DNA of 40,913 nt from JARRLC01 sp050290865 (lineage in GTDB: Bacteria > Pseudomonadota > Alphaproteobacteria > Rhizobiales > Rhodomicrobiaceae): assembly GCA_050290865.1 (NCBI GenBank), contig JBNKIW010000029.1:1-40913 (forward strand). The letters run 5' to 3'. Both the position numbers and the translations under genes were made by a program. Shown piece by piece: positions 17,482 to 25,779 of the stretch. The notes below the pieces were generated by a model, which ran no database searches, was not told the origin of the DNA, and saw nothing but the letters and a program-made list of their open reading frames with translations. Every line of letters begins with the position of its first letter. Position 1 is the first letter of the stretch.

Positions 17482-19377
17482 CTACAGGCAGATTACGCCG
17501 GGCTGCGCCGGCTCGGCGTAAAGCATCTCCACCAGCCCCACCCGGCGCGACAGCACCGCGCGCTGATTGATGTAGCCCTTGTCGGTGATCTCGCCGCCGT
17601 CAATGGAGGCAGGATCGGCCATCAGGATGGCGCGCGTCGCGTAGGTGGACGTACCGCCACCCAGCTTCCGCAAGGACGCCATCCCTTCGCGCACGCGCTC
17701 GACGACGCTGGGATGCGCCAGCACATCGGCGGGCGGGACATCGGCGCCGAGCCCGGCCAGCGTGCGGCAGGCCGCGACGTTCGCGAACACCAGGAAGCCG
17801 ATCTCCTCGCGGTCGTGGCCGGTGATCGCGATGTCCTGCGCGACAGGCGCGAGATGCGCGATGCCGTTCACGCGCACGGTGCCGACGCTCACCCAGGTGC
17901 CCGACATGAGCTTGAAGTCCTCGGCCACGCGGCCGTCGAACAGAAGGCCCTTCTCCGGCCGCGCGTCATCGACGAGGCGCACGGCGTCGCCGATTTTGTA
18001 GTACCCCTCCTCGTCGAATGCCTGCGCGGTAAGGTCGTCGCGGCGCCAATAGCCCGGCGTCACATTCGGCCCGCGCACACGCACCTCGCGCTTGTCGCCG
18101 TTCGGCACCAGCTTGATGTCCACGCCCGGAACGGGCACGCCGATGACGCCCGCGCGCTCGGCCTGGAAATGGCAGTCGGTGGCCAGCGGCGAGGTCTCGG
18201 TCGAACCCCACGCCGACACCATCGCCACCTTGTGCCCCGTCGCGGCCATGGAAAGCCGCTCCAGGTCTTCCCACAAGTTCTGCGGCAACGCCGCGCCCGC
18301 ATAGAAAATCACCTTCAGATTGGCGAAGAACCGCCGCGCGAGGCGGTCGTCCTTCTTCATCGCCGCCACCAGCATGTCGAAACCGCGCGGCACGTTGAAA
18401 TAGATGCTGCCCGGCACCTCGCGGATATTGGCGAGGGTGCGCTCGAACAGGCCCGGCGCGGGTTTGCCGTTGTCGATATACAGCGTGCCGCCGTTCCGCA
18501 GGATGAGATTGAAATTGTGGTTGGCGCCGAAGGTGTGGCTCCAGGGCAGCCAGTCGAGGATGACCGGCGGCGACTCCTCGAGGAACGTCCAGAGCTGCGC
18601 CTTGGCCCGCTGCGAGGTGCACATCATGCGCTGGGTATTGACGACGCCCTTGGGTTCGCCGGTCGAACCGGACGTGAACAGCAGCTTGGCGACGGTGTCG
18701 GGTGTGATGGCCTCGAACGCCTTGGCCACGGCGGCCTTGTCGGTCTCGGCCTGCACCTCGGCGAAGGGCGCGGCGCGCGCGATACCGTCGGGGATCGCGC
18801 CATCGCCGACGATAATGGCGGCGTCATGCAGGCTGGCGATGGCATCCAGCGCCGCCCGGAACGGCGCCACCGAGGGCACGAATATAGCGCCGGGCGTGAG
18901 CTGCGAAATGATGCTCTTCAGCTTGCCATGGTCCTTGGACATCAGCGAATAGGCCGGCGAGACCGACGCGACCGGCACGCCCACATGCTGTGCGGCGAGC
19001 GAGATCAACGCATGGGCAATCGAATTGTCGGAAAGGACGGCGACGGGACGTTCCGTGCTCAGGCCCTGGCGCAGCATCCAGGTGCCGATGGCCTCCACCT
19101 TCCGCAGTGTCTCGACATAGGTGAGCATGTCCCACCCGGGAGCGCCGGACGCGCGCCGTTCAGCCAGCAACGTGCGCAGCGGCCAGCTCTCCGCCCAATA
19201 GACGAGCCAGTCGCCCGTGCAGCGCGCATAGGGCTGGAGCGGCTGGGAGTTGCGCAAGATGCAGGATCCGTCGGCGCGCCGGTCGCGGGTCACGGCGGGT
19301 TCGGCGAAAAGCCGCGGCGGTTCTACGCATACGAAGCTGTGTGCCGGGCTCGACGCCCGCGCCTCCATTGTACTCAT
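17482..19377 (-). CDS. Feruloyl-CoA-synthase-type aromatic acid CoA ligase
   Basis: A 631-residue AMP-forming acyl-CoA synthetase with the phosphate-binding motif LLFTSGSTGEPKGVV, the SAWGSTETSPLA motif and the late motif YYKIGDAV. The segment GRVAEDFKLMSGTWVSVGTVR and the end GEITDKGYINQRAVL are typical of feruloyl-CoA synthases rather than classical benzoate-CoA ligases. As the last gene of the box run it probably activates the aromatic acid entering the pathway, either benzoate itself or a phenylpropanoid; which one cannot be told. The start at 19377 has GGGAGGAAG just upstream. The 178-base gap to boxA includes an AT-rich stretch that may hold a second promoter. Confidence 0.85.
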   Translation of the reverse strand: MSTMEARASSPAHSFVCVEPPRLFAEPAVTRDRRADGSCILRNSQPLQPYARCTGDWLVYWAESWPLRTLLAERRASGAPGWDMLTYVETLRKVEAIGTWMLRQGLSTERPVAVLSDNSIAHALISLAAQHVGVPVASVSPAYSLMSKDHGKLKSIISQLTPGAIFVPSVAPFRAALDAIASLHDAAIIVGDGAIPDGIARAAPFAEVQAETDKAAVAKAFEAITPDTVAKLLFTSGSTGEPKGVVNTQRMMCTSQRAKAQLWTFLEESPPVILDWLPWSHTFGANHNFNLILRNGGTLYIDNGKPAPGLFERTLANIREVPGSIYFNVPRGFDMLVAAMKKDDRLARRFFANLKVIFYAGAALPQNLWEDLERLSMAATGHKVAMVSAWGSTETSPLATDCHFQAERAGVIGVPVPGVDIKLVPNGDKREVRVRGPNVTPGYWRRDDLTAQAFDEEGYYKIGDAVRLVDDARPEKGLLFDGRVAEDFKLMSGTWVSVGTVRVNGIAHLAPVAQDIAITGHDREEIGFLVFANVAACRTLAGLGADVPPADVLAHPSVVERVREGMASLRKLGGGTSTYATRAILMADPASIDGGEITDKGYINQRAVLSRRVGLVEMLYAEPAQPGVICL

Positions 19378-19555
19378 GGCTTCCTCCCAGTGCCGTCAGT
19401 CCGGGCCGCCGCCCATATTGTTCGTATGCTTGTGGCTGGCGGCCGATAAATTATTATGTCGGTACCGAATTCCCTATAACCAGCCTCCCGCCCCTTCGCG
19501 GTGAGGTCAAGACGATCTATATTGGAGGCGTGCGGATAGCGCCCGGCCTTCCCCC

Positions 19556-20806
19556 TCAATAGGTCTCGACGTGATATCGCCCGCCCGTCCGCATCTCGGC
19601 GCGCAAGGCCGCCCAGTCGCTCCCCGCCCCGCGGCAAATGTCGTCGAAGGCGGCGTCAACGCCTTCCTCCATGCCTTTCAGGCCGCAGACGAAGACATGC
19701 GTATTCGGCGATTTCATCAAATCCCCGAGCATGCCCGCCTCGCGCCGCATGATGTCCTGCACATAGACCTTGGCCTGACCGGGCAGGCGCGAATAAGCGA
19801 AATGCTTGGTGAGCAGCGTCTCCGGCACTTTCTGCAGCGGCCCGAAATATGGAAGTTCCTCAGGACGCCTCGCCCCGAAAAACAGGACCAGCCGCCCCGG
19901 TACGTTCGCCGCGATGCTTGGAGCGATGCCTTGCTGATCGCGGCCAGCAAAAAACGGCATCATCCGCCGCCGCCACTCGGTGAAGCCGCGGAACGGCGCC
20001 GAACCGGTGCCGGTGCAGATCATGATGATGTTGGCCAAAAAATCGTTTGGCATCAGGAACGTCGCGCCGAACGGACCGGTGACCTCGACCTTCGCGCCCT
20101 TCGGCAGATCGCAGAGATGGTTGGAGCACAGCCCTCGCGGTTCGCGCTTCACGGTCAGTGCCAGGCTGTTGGTGTTCGGCTTCTCGCCATGGCGGGGGCT
20201 CGCCACCGAATAGAGGCGGACGCGGTGCGGCTCACCGTTCGCATCCGTACCCGGGGGAATGACGCCGATACTTTGCCCTTCGAGAAAGGGAAACGGCGTA
20301 TCGCCGAAATTGAGGATGATGTGGCGGACATCGTTGTCGGCGCCGGCAGCAGTCAGCCGGAAATTGCCGGTGATGGTGGCTACGGCCGGTCTGTTGCGGT
20401 TGTATAGATTGACGGACGGCTTGGCGGCGCTCGGCGGCGCGACGGACTTGCCGCCCGTCCCCGCATGCGCCCGCGCGATGATCTCCTCGGCCTCGGCATC
20501 GAACGCCTCGGACAGCGCCCCCGCGCCGTCACAACTAGTCTGGTCCTGCGCGGGCAGCTCGCTCCAGCCGAACTGCGCTTCCAGCGAGTGAGCGGTCCGC
20601 ACCACGCGCCAGTTGTCCACCGCGCCCGTCGGACAGGGCGGAACGCAGTCAAGGCAGAAATTGCATTTCGCGGCGTCCACGACGTAGTTCGCCCCGTCAT
20701 TCGTGATGGCATCGACGGGGCAGGTTTCCTCGCAGGTATTGCAGCGGATGCAGATCTCCGGGTCGATGAGATGCTGCTTGGTGAAAAGCGTTTCGGGCGC
20801 GTTCAT
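19556..20806 (-). CDS. boxA: Benzoyl-CoA 2,3-epoxidase, reductase component
   Basis: BoxA passes electrons from NADPH to the oxygenase BoxB. The 416-residue protein starts with a two-[4Fe-4S] ferredoxin domain, with Cys at 19, 22, 25 and 29 (CIRCNTCEETCP) and at 48, 51, 54 and 58 (CNFCLDCVPPCP). A flavin/NADP domain follows, with VRLYSVASPRHG for FAD and CTGTGSAPFRGF for nucleotide binding. The C-terminus is the ferredoxin-reductase-type MRTGGRYHVETY. AGGAG precedes the ATG. It lies 71 bases after boxB. Confidence 0.95.
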   Translation of the reverse strand: MNAPETLFTKQHLIDPEICIRCNTCEETCPVDAITNDGANYVVDAAKCNFCLDCVPPCPTGAVDNWRVVRTAHSLEAQFGWSELPAQDQTSCDGAGALSEAFDAEAEEIIARAHAGTGGKSVAPPSAAKPSVNLYNRNRPAVATITGNFRLTAAGADNDVRHIILNFGDTPFPFLEGQSIGVIPPGTDANGEPHRVRLYSVASPRHGEKPNTNSLALTVKREPRGLCSNHLCDLPKGAKVEVTGPFGATFLMPNDFLANIIMICTGTGSAPFRGFTEWRRRMMPFFAGRDQQGIAPSIAANVPGRLVLFFGARRPEELPYFGPLQKVPETLLTKHFAYSRLPGQAKVYVQDIMRREAGMLGDLMKSPNTHVFVCGLKGMEEGVDAAFDDICRGAGSDWAALRAEMRTGGRYHVETY

Positions 20807-20877
20807 GGCTGCTCCTGCTCGTCGCCGTGTTCTGGTGAGGGGAAGGCCACGGTGTGTGGCCTCCCGATCATCGCGCC

Positions 20878-22323
20878 TCAGTCCTCAATCTTGACGTATT
20901 CGAAATCGCCGGACTTGTTGTCGATGGCCACCTTCGGCGCGGCGATCCAGCCGGCATATTTGCCCGGCTCGACCTCGGTCTTCATCAGGCTGTCGATGTA
21001 GTCGCCGTCATCCTTGGACGGCAGATAGTCGTCGCGGACCTTGTCCCACTCGGCTTCGCCGAGGAGCTTGCCGTCCGGCGCCGCGTGCACGTTCTGGAAC
21101 TCGCCGATGCGGCGGTTGAAGGCGACATGCGGCAGCCTGAGCTGGAAGCCGACGCCTTCCTTCTCGATGAGCTTGTTCCAGCGCGCCACGCCCTTCGAGC
21201 AATCCTCGGAGTAGTCGTCGCGCAGACGCATGTTGAGCGCGGTCAGCGCCGGTTCGTCCACGCGGCGGATTTCGCCATCGACCATCTTTACGACCGGATA
21301 GGTGGAGTTCGTCAGCCGGTGGTCGTCGTCGATCTTGGTTTCCTGGAAGCGCCCCTTCAGCCCCGCATTGTAGAAATTCGCGGCGTTCGTCGAGATCTCG
21401 GCGCCGAACAGGTCAAGCGTGAGCGGATAGTGCGTGTTCAGCTTCTTCTGCACCGTCGGCAGGTCGATGACGCCCAGCGCCCGGATGCGCTCGACATCAT
21501 ACGGATCCTCGATGCCCGCCGCCTTCATCGCCTCGCAGGTACGCAGGATGGTGCGTCCGACGCCCGTTTCGCCGACGAACATGTGATGCGCCTCTTCCGT
21601 CAGCATGAAACGGCAGGAGCGCGAGAGCGGATCGAACCCGGACTGCGCGAGGCTTTCGAGCTGCATCTTGCCGTCGCGGTCGGTGAAGAAGGTGAACATG
21701 AAGAAGGATAGCCAGTCCGGCGTTGCCTCGTTGAAGGCGCCGAGCATGCGCGGCTTGTCGGCGTCGCCCGAGCGGCGCTCCAGGAGCGCGTCGGCTTCCT
21801 CGCGCCCGTCGCGGCCGAAATATTTGTGCAGGAGGTAAACCATCGCCCACAGATGGCGGCCTTCCTCGACATTCACCTGGAACAGGTTGCGCATGTCGTA
21901 GAGCGAGGGCGCGGTCTTGCCGAGATGGCGCTGCTGCTCGACGGAGGCCGGTTCGGTGTCGCCCTGGATGACGATCAGGCGGCGCAGCATGGCGCGGTAT
22001 TCGCCGGGCACGTCCTGCCACGCCGGTTCGCCGAGATGCTCGCCGAAATTGACCTTGCGGCCCTCCTCCTGCGGCGCCAGCAGGATGCCCCAGCGATATT
22101 CGGGCATACGGACATAGTCGAACTTCGCCCAGCCCTTGGGATCGACGGACACCGCGGTGCGCAGGTAAACGAGCGCCTCCTGGAAGCCCTCCGGCCCCAT
22201 GTCCCGCCACCAATCGAGGTAGCCGGGATGCCAGCCTTCAAGCGCGCGCAGCACCTGCCGGTCCTCGGTCAGCCCGACATTGTTCGGGATTTTGGTCGAA
22301 TAATCGACGTTGATCAGGTCCAT
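20878..22323 (-). CDS. boxB: Benzoyl-CoA 2,3-epoxidase, diiron oxygenase component
   Basis: BoxB uses O2 to convert benzoyl-CoA to its 2,3-epoxide. The 481-residue length is normal. Candidate diiron ligands are Glu124, Glu154, His157 (VEEGRHLWA), Asp215, Glu244 and His247 (LTEEAHHMFVGE), spaced as I remember for the Azoarcus enzyme with a shift of four. All are present, so the protein looks functional. AGAGGA lies upstream of the ATG. It follows boxC across a gap holding a strong hairpin. Confidence 0.96.
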   Translation of the reverse strand: MDLINVDYSTKIPNNVGLTEDRQVLRALEGWHPGYLDWWRDMGPEGFQEALVYLRTAVSVDPKGWAKFDYVRMPEYRWGILLAPQEEGRKVNFGEHLGEPAWQDVPGEYRAMLRRLIVIQGDTEPASVEQQRHLGKTAPSLYDMRNLFQVNVEEGRHLWAMVYLLHKYFGRDGREEADALLERRSGDADKPRMLGAFNEATPDWLSFFMFTFFTDRDGKMQLESLAQSGFDPLSRSCRFMLTEEAHHMFVGETGVGRTILRTCEAMKAAGIEDPYDVERIRALGVIDLPTVQKKLNTHYPLTLDLFGAEISTNAANFYNAGLKGRFQETKIDDDHRLTNSTYPVVKMVDGEIRRVDEPALTALNMRLRDDYSEDCSKGVARWNKLIEKEGVGFQLRLPHVAFNRRIGEFQNVHAAPDGKLLGEAEWDKVRDDYLPSKDDGDYIDSLMKTEVEPGKYAGWIAAPKVAIDNKSGDFEYVKIED

Positions 22324-22344
22324 GGTGTTTCCTCTTTATGCTGA

Positions 22345-22364
22345 GCCAGCGCATCTGCGCTGGC
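22345..22364 (-). repeat. Perfect inverted repeat in the boxC-boxB gap
   Basis: GCCAGCGCA and TGCGCTGGC are separated by two bases, a 9-bp perfect stem in the 139-base gap, just upstream of the boxB ribosome site. No T-run follows on the transcribed strand. It could stabilise the boxC message or tune boxB translation; neither is shown. Confidence 0.55.
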
Positions 22365-22462
22365 GGATTGCCCGCTTGGCCGCGGGCCCCGGGTACCAAA
22401 CTTTGAGCGGGGCGCCTGGGGTCCGCGGAGCGATGTTTACTGAGCGTCAGACTAAGTGCCCG

Positions 22463-24214
22463 TCATACCCGCCGCATGTCGTAGACGGGCTTCTGCCCGG
22501 TGCCGTAGCGGCGCAGCGCGCCTTGCGGACCAACCGCGTTCGGCCTTTGGAAAATCCAGTTCTGCCAGGCCGTCAGCCGGGCAAAGATCTTCGATTCCAT
22601 GGTCTCCGGGCCGGGGAAGCGCAGATTCGCCTCCATGCCGGTGAGACCATCGGGGGAGAAGCTGGCGCGCTCTTCGAGAAACACGCGCAGTTCGTCGTCC
22701 CAGTCGATGTCGTCGCGGGCGAAGGTGACGAGACCGGCGGCCTCGGCGGCATCAGCATCGAGCGTCTCGCCCTTGAGCCCGGCGGCGGCATCCACGCTCT
22801 CCGGTTCGCCGAGGAAACGAGTGGCAAGCCGCGTCAACCCGTTGACCATCGGATAAGGGCCGAAATTGGCGCGGGTGAGCATGACCGCGGCGGGCTCGCG
22901 GTTGTCGCCCTGCATCTGGCCGATGAGCATGTAGGAGCGGTCGGCGGCGAGCGCGATCTCCGCCAGCGTGCCGGCGAAGCACGATCCCGGCTCGATGACT
23001 GCCACCAGCGTGCGCGAGGTGACGTCGATGCGCTTCAGCACGCGCTTCCAGAAATGGCGGATTTCGTGCGCCAGCCAGTGCCCGGCATGGGCCTCCAGGA
23101 ACGCGTCGTATGCCGCCACCGTGTCGAGTTCGCCCGCCGATTTGAAGATCAGCGTGCCGATCTCGTATTCGTTGTTGCGCAAGTGCAGGATGGCGTCGTC
23201 CAGCTCGCGCGCAAGACGCAGCAGCCAGAAATTCGCGCCCTCCCCTACCATCGCCTCGGCGTTCGGCGGCGGTGGCGCGTCGGGGGAGGTTATGGTGAGG
23301 GTCGCCGTGCGCGCGCGGCGGTCGATTTCGACGGTGAGAAAGCCATAGGCGATGCTGTTGGCGTCCTCGGCGACGGTGCGGGCGAGCGGCGTCAGCTTGA
23401 TGCCCTCCGGCGGCCCCTGGCGCTTCGACCGGCCGGCAAATTCGGCGGCGCGCGCGCTCACGACCTCTTCCAGACGCGATTGCGGCACGATCTCGTCCAC
23501 GAGCCGCCAGTCCCTGGCGCGGCGTCCGCGAATGCCTTCCTCGACGGTGCAGAAGACGTCGGCACGATCGCGGCGCACCTTGCGCTTGTCCACGACGCGC
23601 GTCAGCCCGCCCGTGCCGGGCAGGACCGCGAGGAGCGGGATTTCGGGCAGGGAGACCGCCGACGAGCCGTCATCCACCAGCATGATATGGTCGGTGGCCA
23701 GCGCCAGTTCGTAGCCGCCCCCCGCCGCCGTGCCGGTCACGACGGTGATGAAGTGCTGGTCCGAGACCTCGGCGGCGTCTTCGATGGAACTGCGCGTCTC
23801 GTTCGTGAATTTGCAGAAATTGACTTTGTGCTCATGGGCGGCGCCCGCCAGCATGCGGATATTGGCGCCCGCGCAGAACACCCGCGGCTTGCCCGACCGC
23901 ACGAGCACCGTCTTCACGGCCGGATATTCGAAGCGCAGGCGCTGGATGGCGTCGGCCAGTTCGATGTCGACGCTGAGGTCGTAGGAATTCAGCTTGAGCG
24001 GGTAGCCTTCGAACAGCCCGCCGTTTTCCTCCACGTCGAGGGTCACCGTGGCGATGACACCGTCCACAGACAGCTTCCAGTGCCGGTAGCGCGACGGATC
24101 GGTCTGGAAATCGATGCGCTTCGCACCGTTGGCGAGTTTGTGATAGCCGCCCGTTCTTTTTTCCTGTCCTGCGGCTTCGCTGTTTGAAGGCAGATGGCGG
24201 ATGACCTCACCCAT
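22463..24214 (-). CDS. boxC: Benzoyl-CoA-dihydrodiol lyase
   Basis: BoxC hydrolytically opens the ring of 2,3-epoxybenzoyl-CoA, giving 3,4-dehydroadipyl-CoA semialdehyde and formate. The 583-residue protein is of the enoyl-CoA hydratase superfamily in a duplicated form. The first half has SGKPRVFCAGANIRML and GTAAGGGYELALATDHIML; the second has the GSCFAGTLAEIALAADRSYML region and ends TAWQNWIFQRPNAVGP. GGAG lies eight bases before the ATG. The 134-base gap upstream is AT-rich and probably has its own promoter. Confidence 0.95.
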   Translation of the reverse strand: MGEVIRHLPSNSEAAGQEKRTGGYHKLANGAKRIDFQTDPSRYRHWKLSVDGVIATVTLDVEENGGLFEGYPLKLNSYDLSVDIELADAIQRLRFEYPAVKTVLVRSGKPRVFCAGANIRMLAGAAHEHKVNFCKFTNETRSSIEDAAEVSDQHFITVVTGTAAGGGYELALATDHIMLVDDGSSAVSLPEIPLLAVLPGTGGLTRVVDKRKVRRDRADVFCTVEEGIRGRRARDWRLVDEIVPQSRLEEVVSARAAEFAGRSKRQGPPEGIKLTPLARTVAEDANSIAYGFLTVEIDRRARTATLTITSPDAPPPPNAEAMVGEGANFWLLRLARELDDAILHLRNNEYEIGTLIFKSAGELDTVAAYDAFLEAHAGHWLAHEIRHFWKRVLKRIDVTSRTLVAVIEPGSCFAGTLAEIALAADRSYMLIGQMQGDNREPAAVMLTRANFGPYPMVNGLTRLATRFLGEPESVDAAAGLKGETLDADAAEAAGLVTFARDDIDWDDELRVFLEERASFSPDGLTGMEANLRFPGPETMESKIFARLTAWQNWIFQRPNAVGPQGALRRYGTGQKPVYDMRRV

Positions 24215-24348
24215 GGTTTCACTCCCGTGTTTTTATGTATTAACTTGCATGATTAACCATTTGTCCAGAGAAAACGGCACTATCGTGCACATTCGCATTG
24301 CGGTGCGGATTTATGGAAAAGGCGAGTAGGGAGGGAAACTGTCTGCTT
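24215..24348 (-). promoter_or_regulatory. AT-rich control region upstream of boxC with TGCATGAT
   Basis: This gap is markedly AT-rich and contains TGCATGAT (plus strand 24246-24253), which also occurs in the boxR divergent region at 25698. Further TGCA/TGCG elements lie near 24285. A loose promoter reading leftward is TGGACA, 17 bases, GTTAAT. A BoxR-controlled internal promoter for boxCBA is a reasonable guess. Confidence 0.35.
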
Positions 24349-25179
24349 CTATTGGCCAAAGACCGACGCGGCGAACCGTGCAATATGCCTCGCGGTCGCC
24401 TCGGACGCCTCACGGAGCGGGGAATGGCGTACATTCGGCAGCATCTGCACCTCGGTCGGCACCAGACACGCCTCACAGGCAGCATCTATCTGCACCGTGG
24501 TGCCGTACTGATCGTCCGTGCCCTGGATAAGCAGCACCGGCACGCTGATTTCCGGCAGAAATGCCTGTATGTCCCAGCGCAGGAAATCGGGGTCGAGCCA
24601 TGCGCCGTTCCAGCCCTGGAATGCCACATCCACATTCTCATGCCATTTGGCGAGCTGGGCCCGCAGTTTCGTGGTCTCGTACGCAGTCTTCGTCTCGGCG
24701 ATCGCTGCAACGCACATCTCTTCCACGAAAAAATGCGGCGCGATCAGCGTGACACCGCAAAGCCTTGCGTCGCCAGGGAACGCCCCGGCATAAACGGCCG
24801 CGATGGATGCGCCATCGGAATGTCCCACCAGCAGCATCTGGCGCGGATCGATGGCGTCGATGACGCGCGGCAGCACCTCCTGCGCCTCGCGCTGCATATA
24901 GTCGAGCGGACGCGGCAGCGCGACCGGGCTGGAGCGGCCATAACCGGCGCGGGAATAGGCGAACACGCCCGCGCCCGTCACCTTGCTGAGTATCTCGGGA
25001 AATGGGCCCCACAGTCCCGCACAGCCGAGCCCTTCATGCAGCAGCATGATCATCGGCGCATCTTGCGGCGCGGGACCGGTAAAACGGTATTCGAGCCGCT
25101 GACCGCCTACATCCAGAAACCCGGCCTCTGCGAGTGTCCCTGTGCGCCCGTTTGCGCCGGAACGAACGACAGCGTCCAT
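24349..25179 (-). CDS. Alpha/beta hydrolase of the box operon
   Basis: A 276-residue alpha/beta-fold hydrolase with nucleophile Ser in VGHSDGASIA, acid Asp in QGTDDQYG and catalytic His in NVRHSPLRE. The oxyanion region is LLHEGLG. It begins one base after the stop of the lyase-like gene, so the two are co-translated. A thioesterase or ester hydrolase role that relieves blocked CoA pools, or releases benzoate from esters, would fit the context. The substrate is not evident from the sequence. Confidence 0.85.
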   Translation of the reverse strand: MDAVVRSGANGRTGTLAEAGFLDVGGQRLEYRFTGPAPQDAPMIMLLHEGLGCAGLWGPFPEILSKVTGAGVFAYSRAGYGRSSPVALPRPLDYMQREAQEVLPRVIDAIDPRQMLLVGHSDGASIAAVYAGAFPGDARLCGVTLIAPHFFVEEMCVAAIAETKTAYETTKLRAQLAKWHENVDVAFQGWNGAWLDPDFLRWDIQAFLPEISVPVLLIQGTDDQYGTTVQIDAACEACLVPTEVQMLPNVRHSPLREASEATARHIARFAASVFGQ

Positions 25180-25180
25180 G

Positions 25181-25666
25181 TCAGCGCCCCGTAAACTCGA
25201 TCGCGCCGTCGGGCAGAAGGTAGAGTATGTGGGCTTCGCCGCCGGTCACGGTCGGCCAATGCGACGTGCCAGGACCGTAAACGTACCAGCCCGGTCCCTT
25301 GCCATCGAATTCGGGCGCGCCGCTCACGCCCGCGATCATCCCGATTTCCCCTTGCGGATGAACGTGGTGCGGCCCCTTGATGTCGTTCATGCGCACGACA
25401 TCGACGCTGAAGCGCCCGGCGACGCCTTGCGGCTTGATGACGCGGCCGAAGCGGATTCCGCCCGCGTCGCGTTGACACAGCCAGCCTTCTGCCGTCCCCT
25501 GCCCTATCAGCGCCGCAAGATTGTTGAATCCTACGCTGTCCGCCGGGTAGGTCCCATTCAGCCAGGACTCAAGCGCGGCATCGAGCGGACGTTCACCGAT
25601 GCCGCCGGCAATTGCCGCGATGGCCGCTTCGAAACGGTCGCGGGTGGTTGATTGGCCATTGCTCAT
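25181..25666 (-). CDS. 4-hydroxylaminobenzoate-lyase-like protein (DUF4863)
   Basis: A 161-residue protein of the DUF4863 family, which includes PnbB/4-hydroxylaminobenzoate lyase from nitrobenzoate degraders. The cupin-like core is visible: GPHHVHPQGEIGMIAG and GPGTSHWPTV. Members often accompany box genes, and this one is the first gene of the box operon, opposite boxR. AAAGGAG lies seven bases before the ATG. Whether it acts on hydroxylaminobenzoate or on a box-pathway compound is unknown; the context favours a role with benzoyl-CoA metabolism. Confidence 0.78.
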   Translation of the reverse strand: MSNGQSTTRDRFEAAIAAIAGGIGERPLDAALESWLNGTYPADSVGFNNLAALIGQGTAEGWLCQRDAGGIRFGRVIKPQGVAGRFSVDVVRMNDIKGPHHVHPQGEIGMIAGVSGAPEFDGKGPGWYVYGPGTSHWPTVTGGEAHILYLLPDGAIEFTGR

Positions 25667-25697
25667 GACAAGCTCCTTTGCGGAACATGTGTTTTAG

Positions 25698-25733
25698 TGC
25701 ATGATGGTGCGTAGGCATTCGCCTTGTCAAGGC
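25698..25733. promoter_or_regulatory. Candidate BoxR operator between boxR and the box operon
   Basis: TGCATGATGGTGCG (25698-25711) is a TGCA, six bases, TGCG pair, and GCCTTGTCAAGGC (25721-25733) is a perfect inverted repeat around one base. TGCA repeats are what I recall for BzdR/BoxR operators in Azoarcus. Both sit in the 113-base divergent gap, where a regulator could control both directions. Confidence 0.45.
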
Positions 25734-25779
25734 GGTTTGATGTAATACCTTTCATATTGGAAGAACACACCGCGGAACC

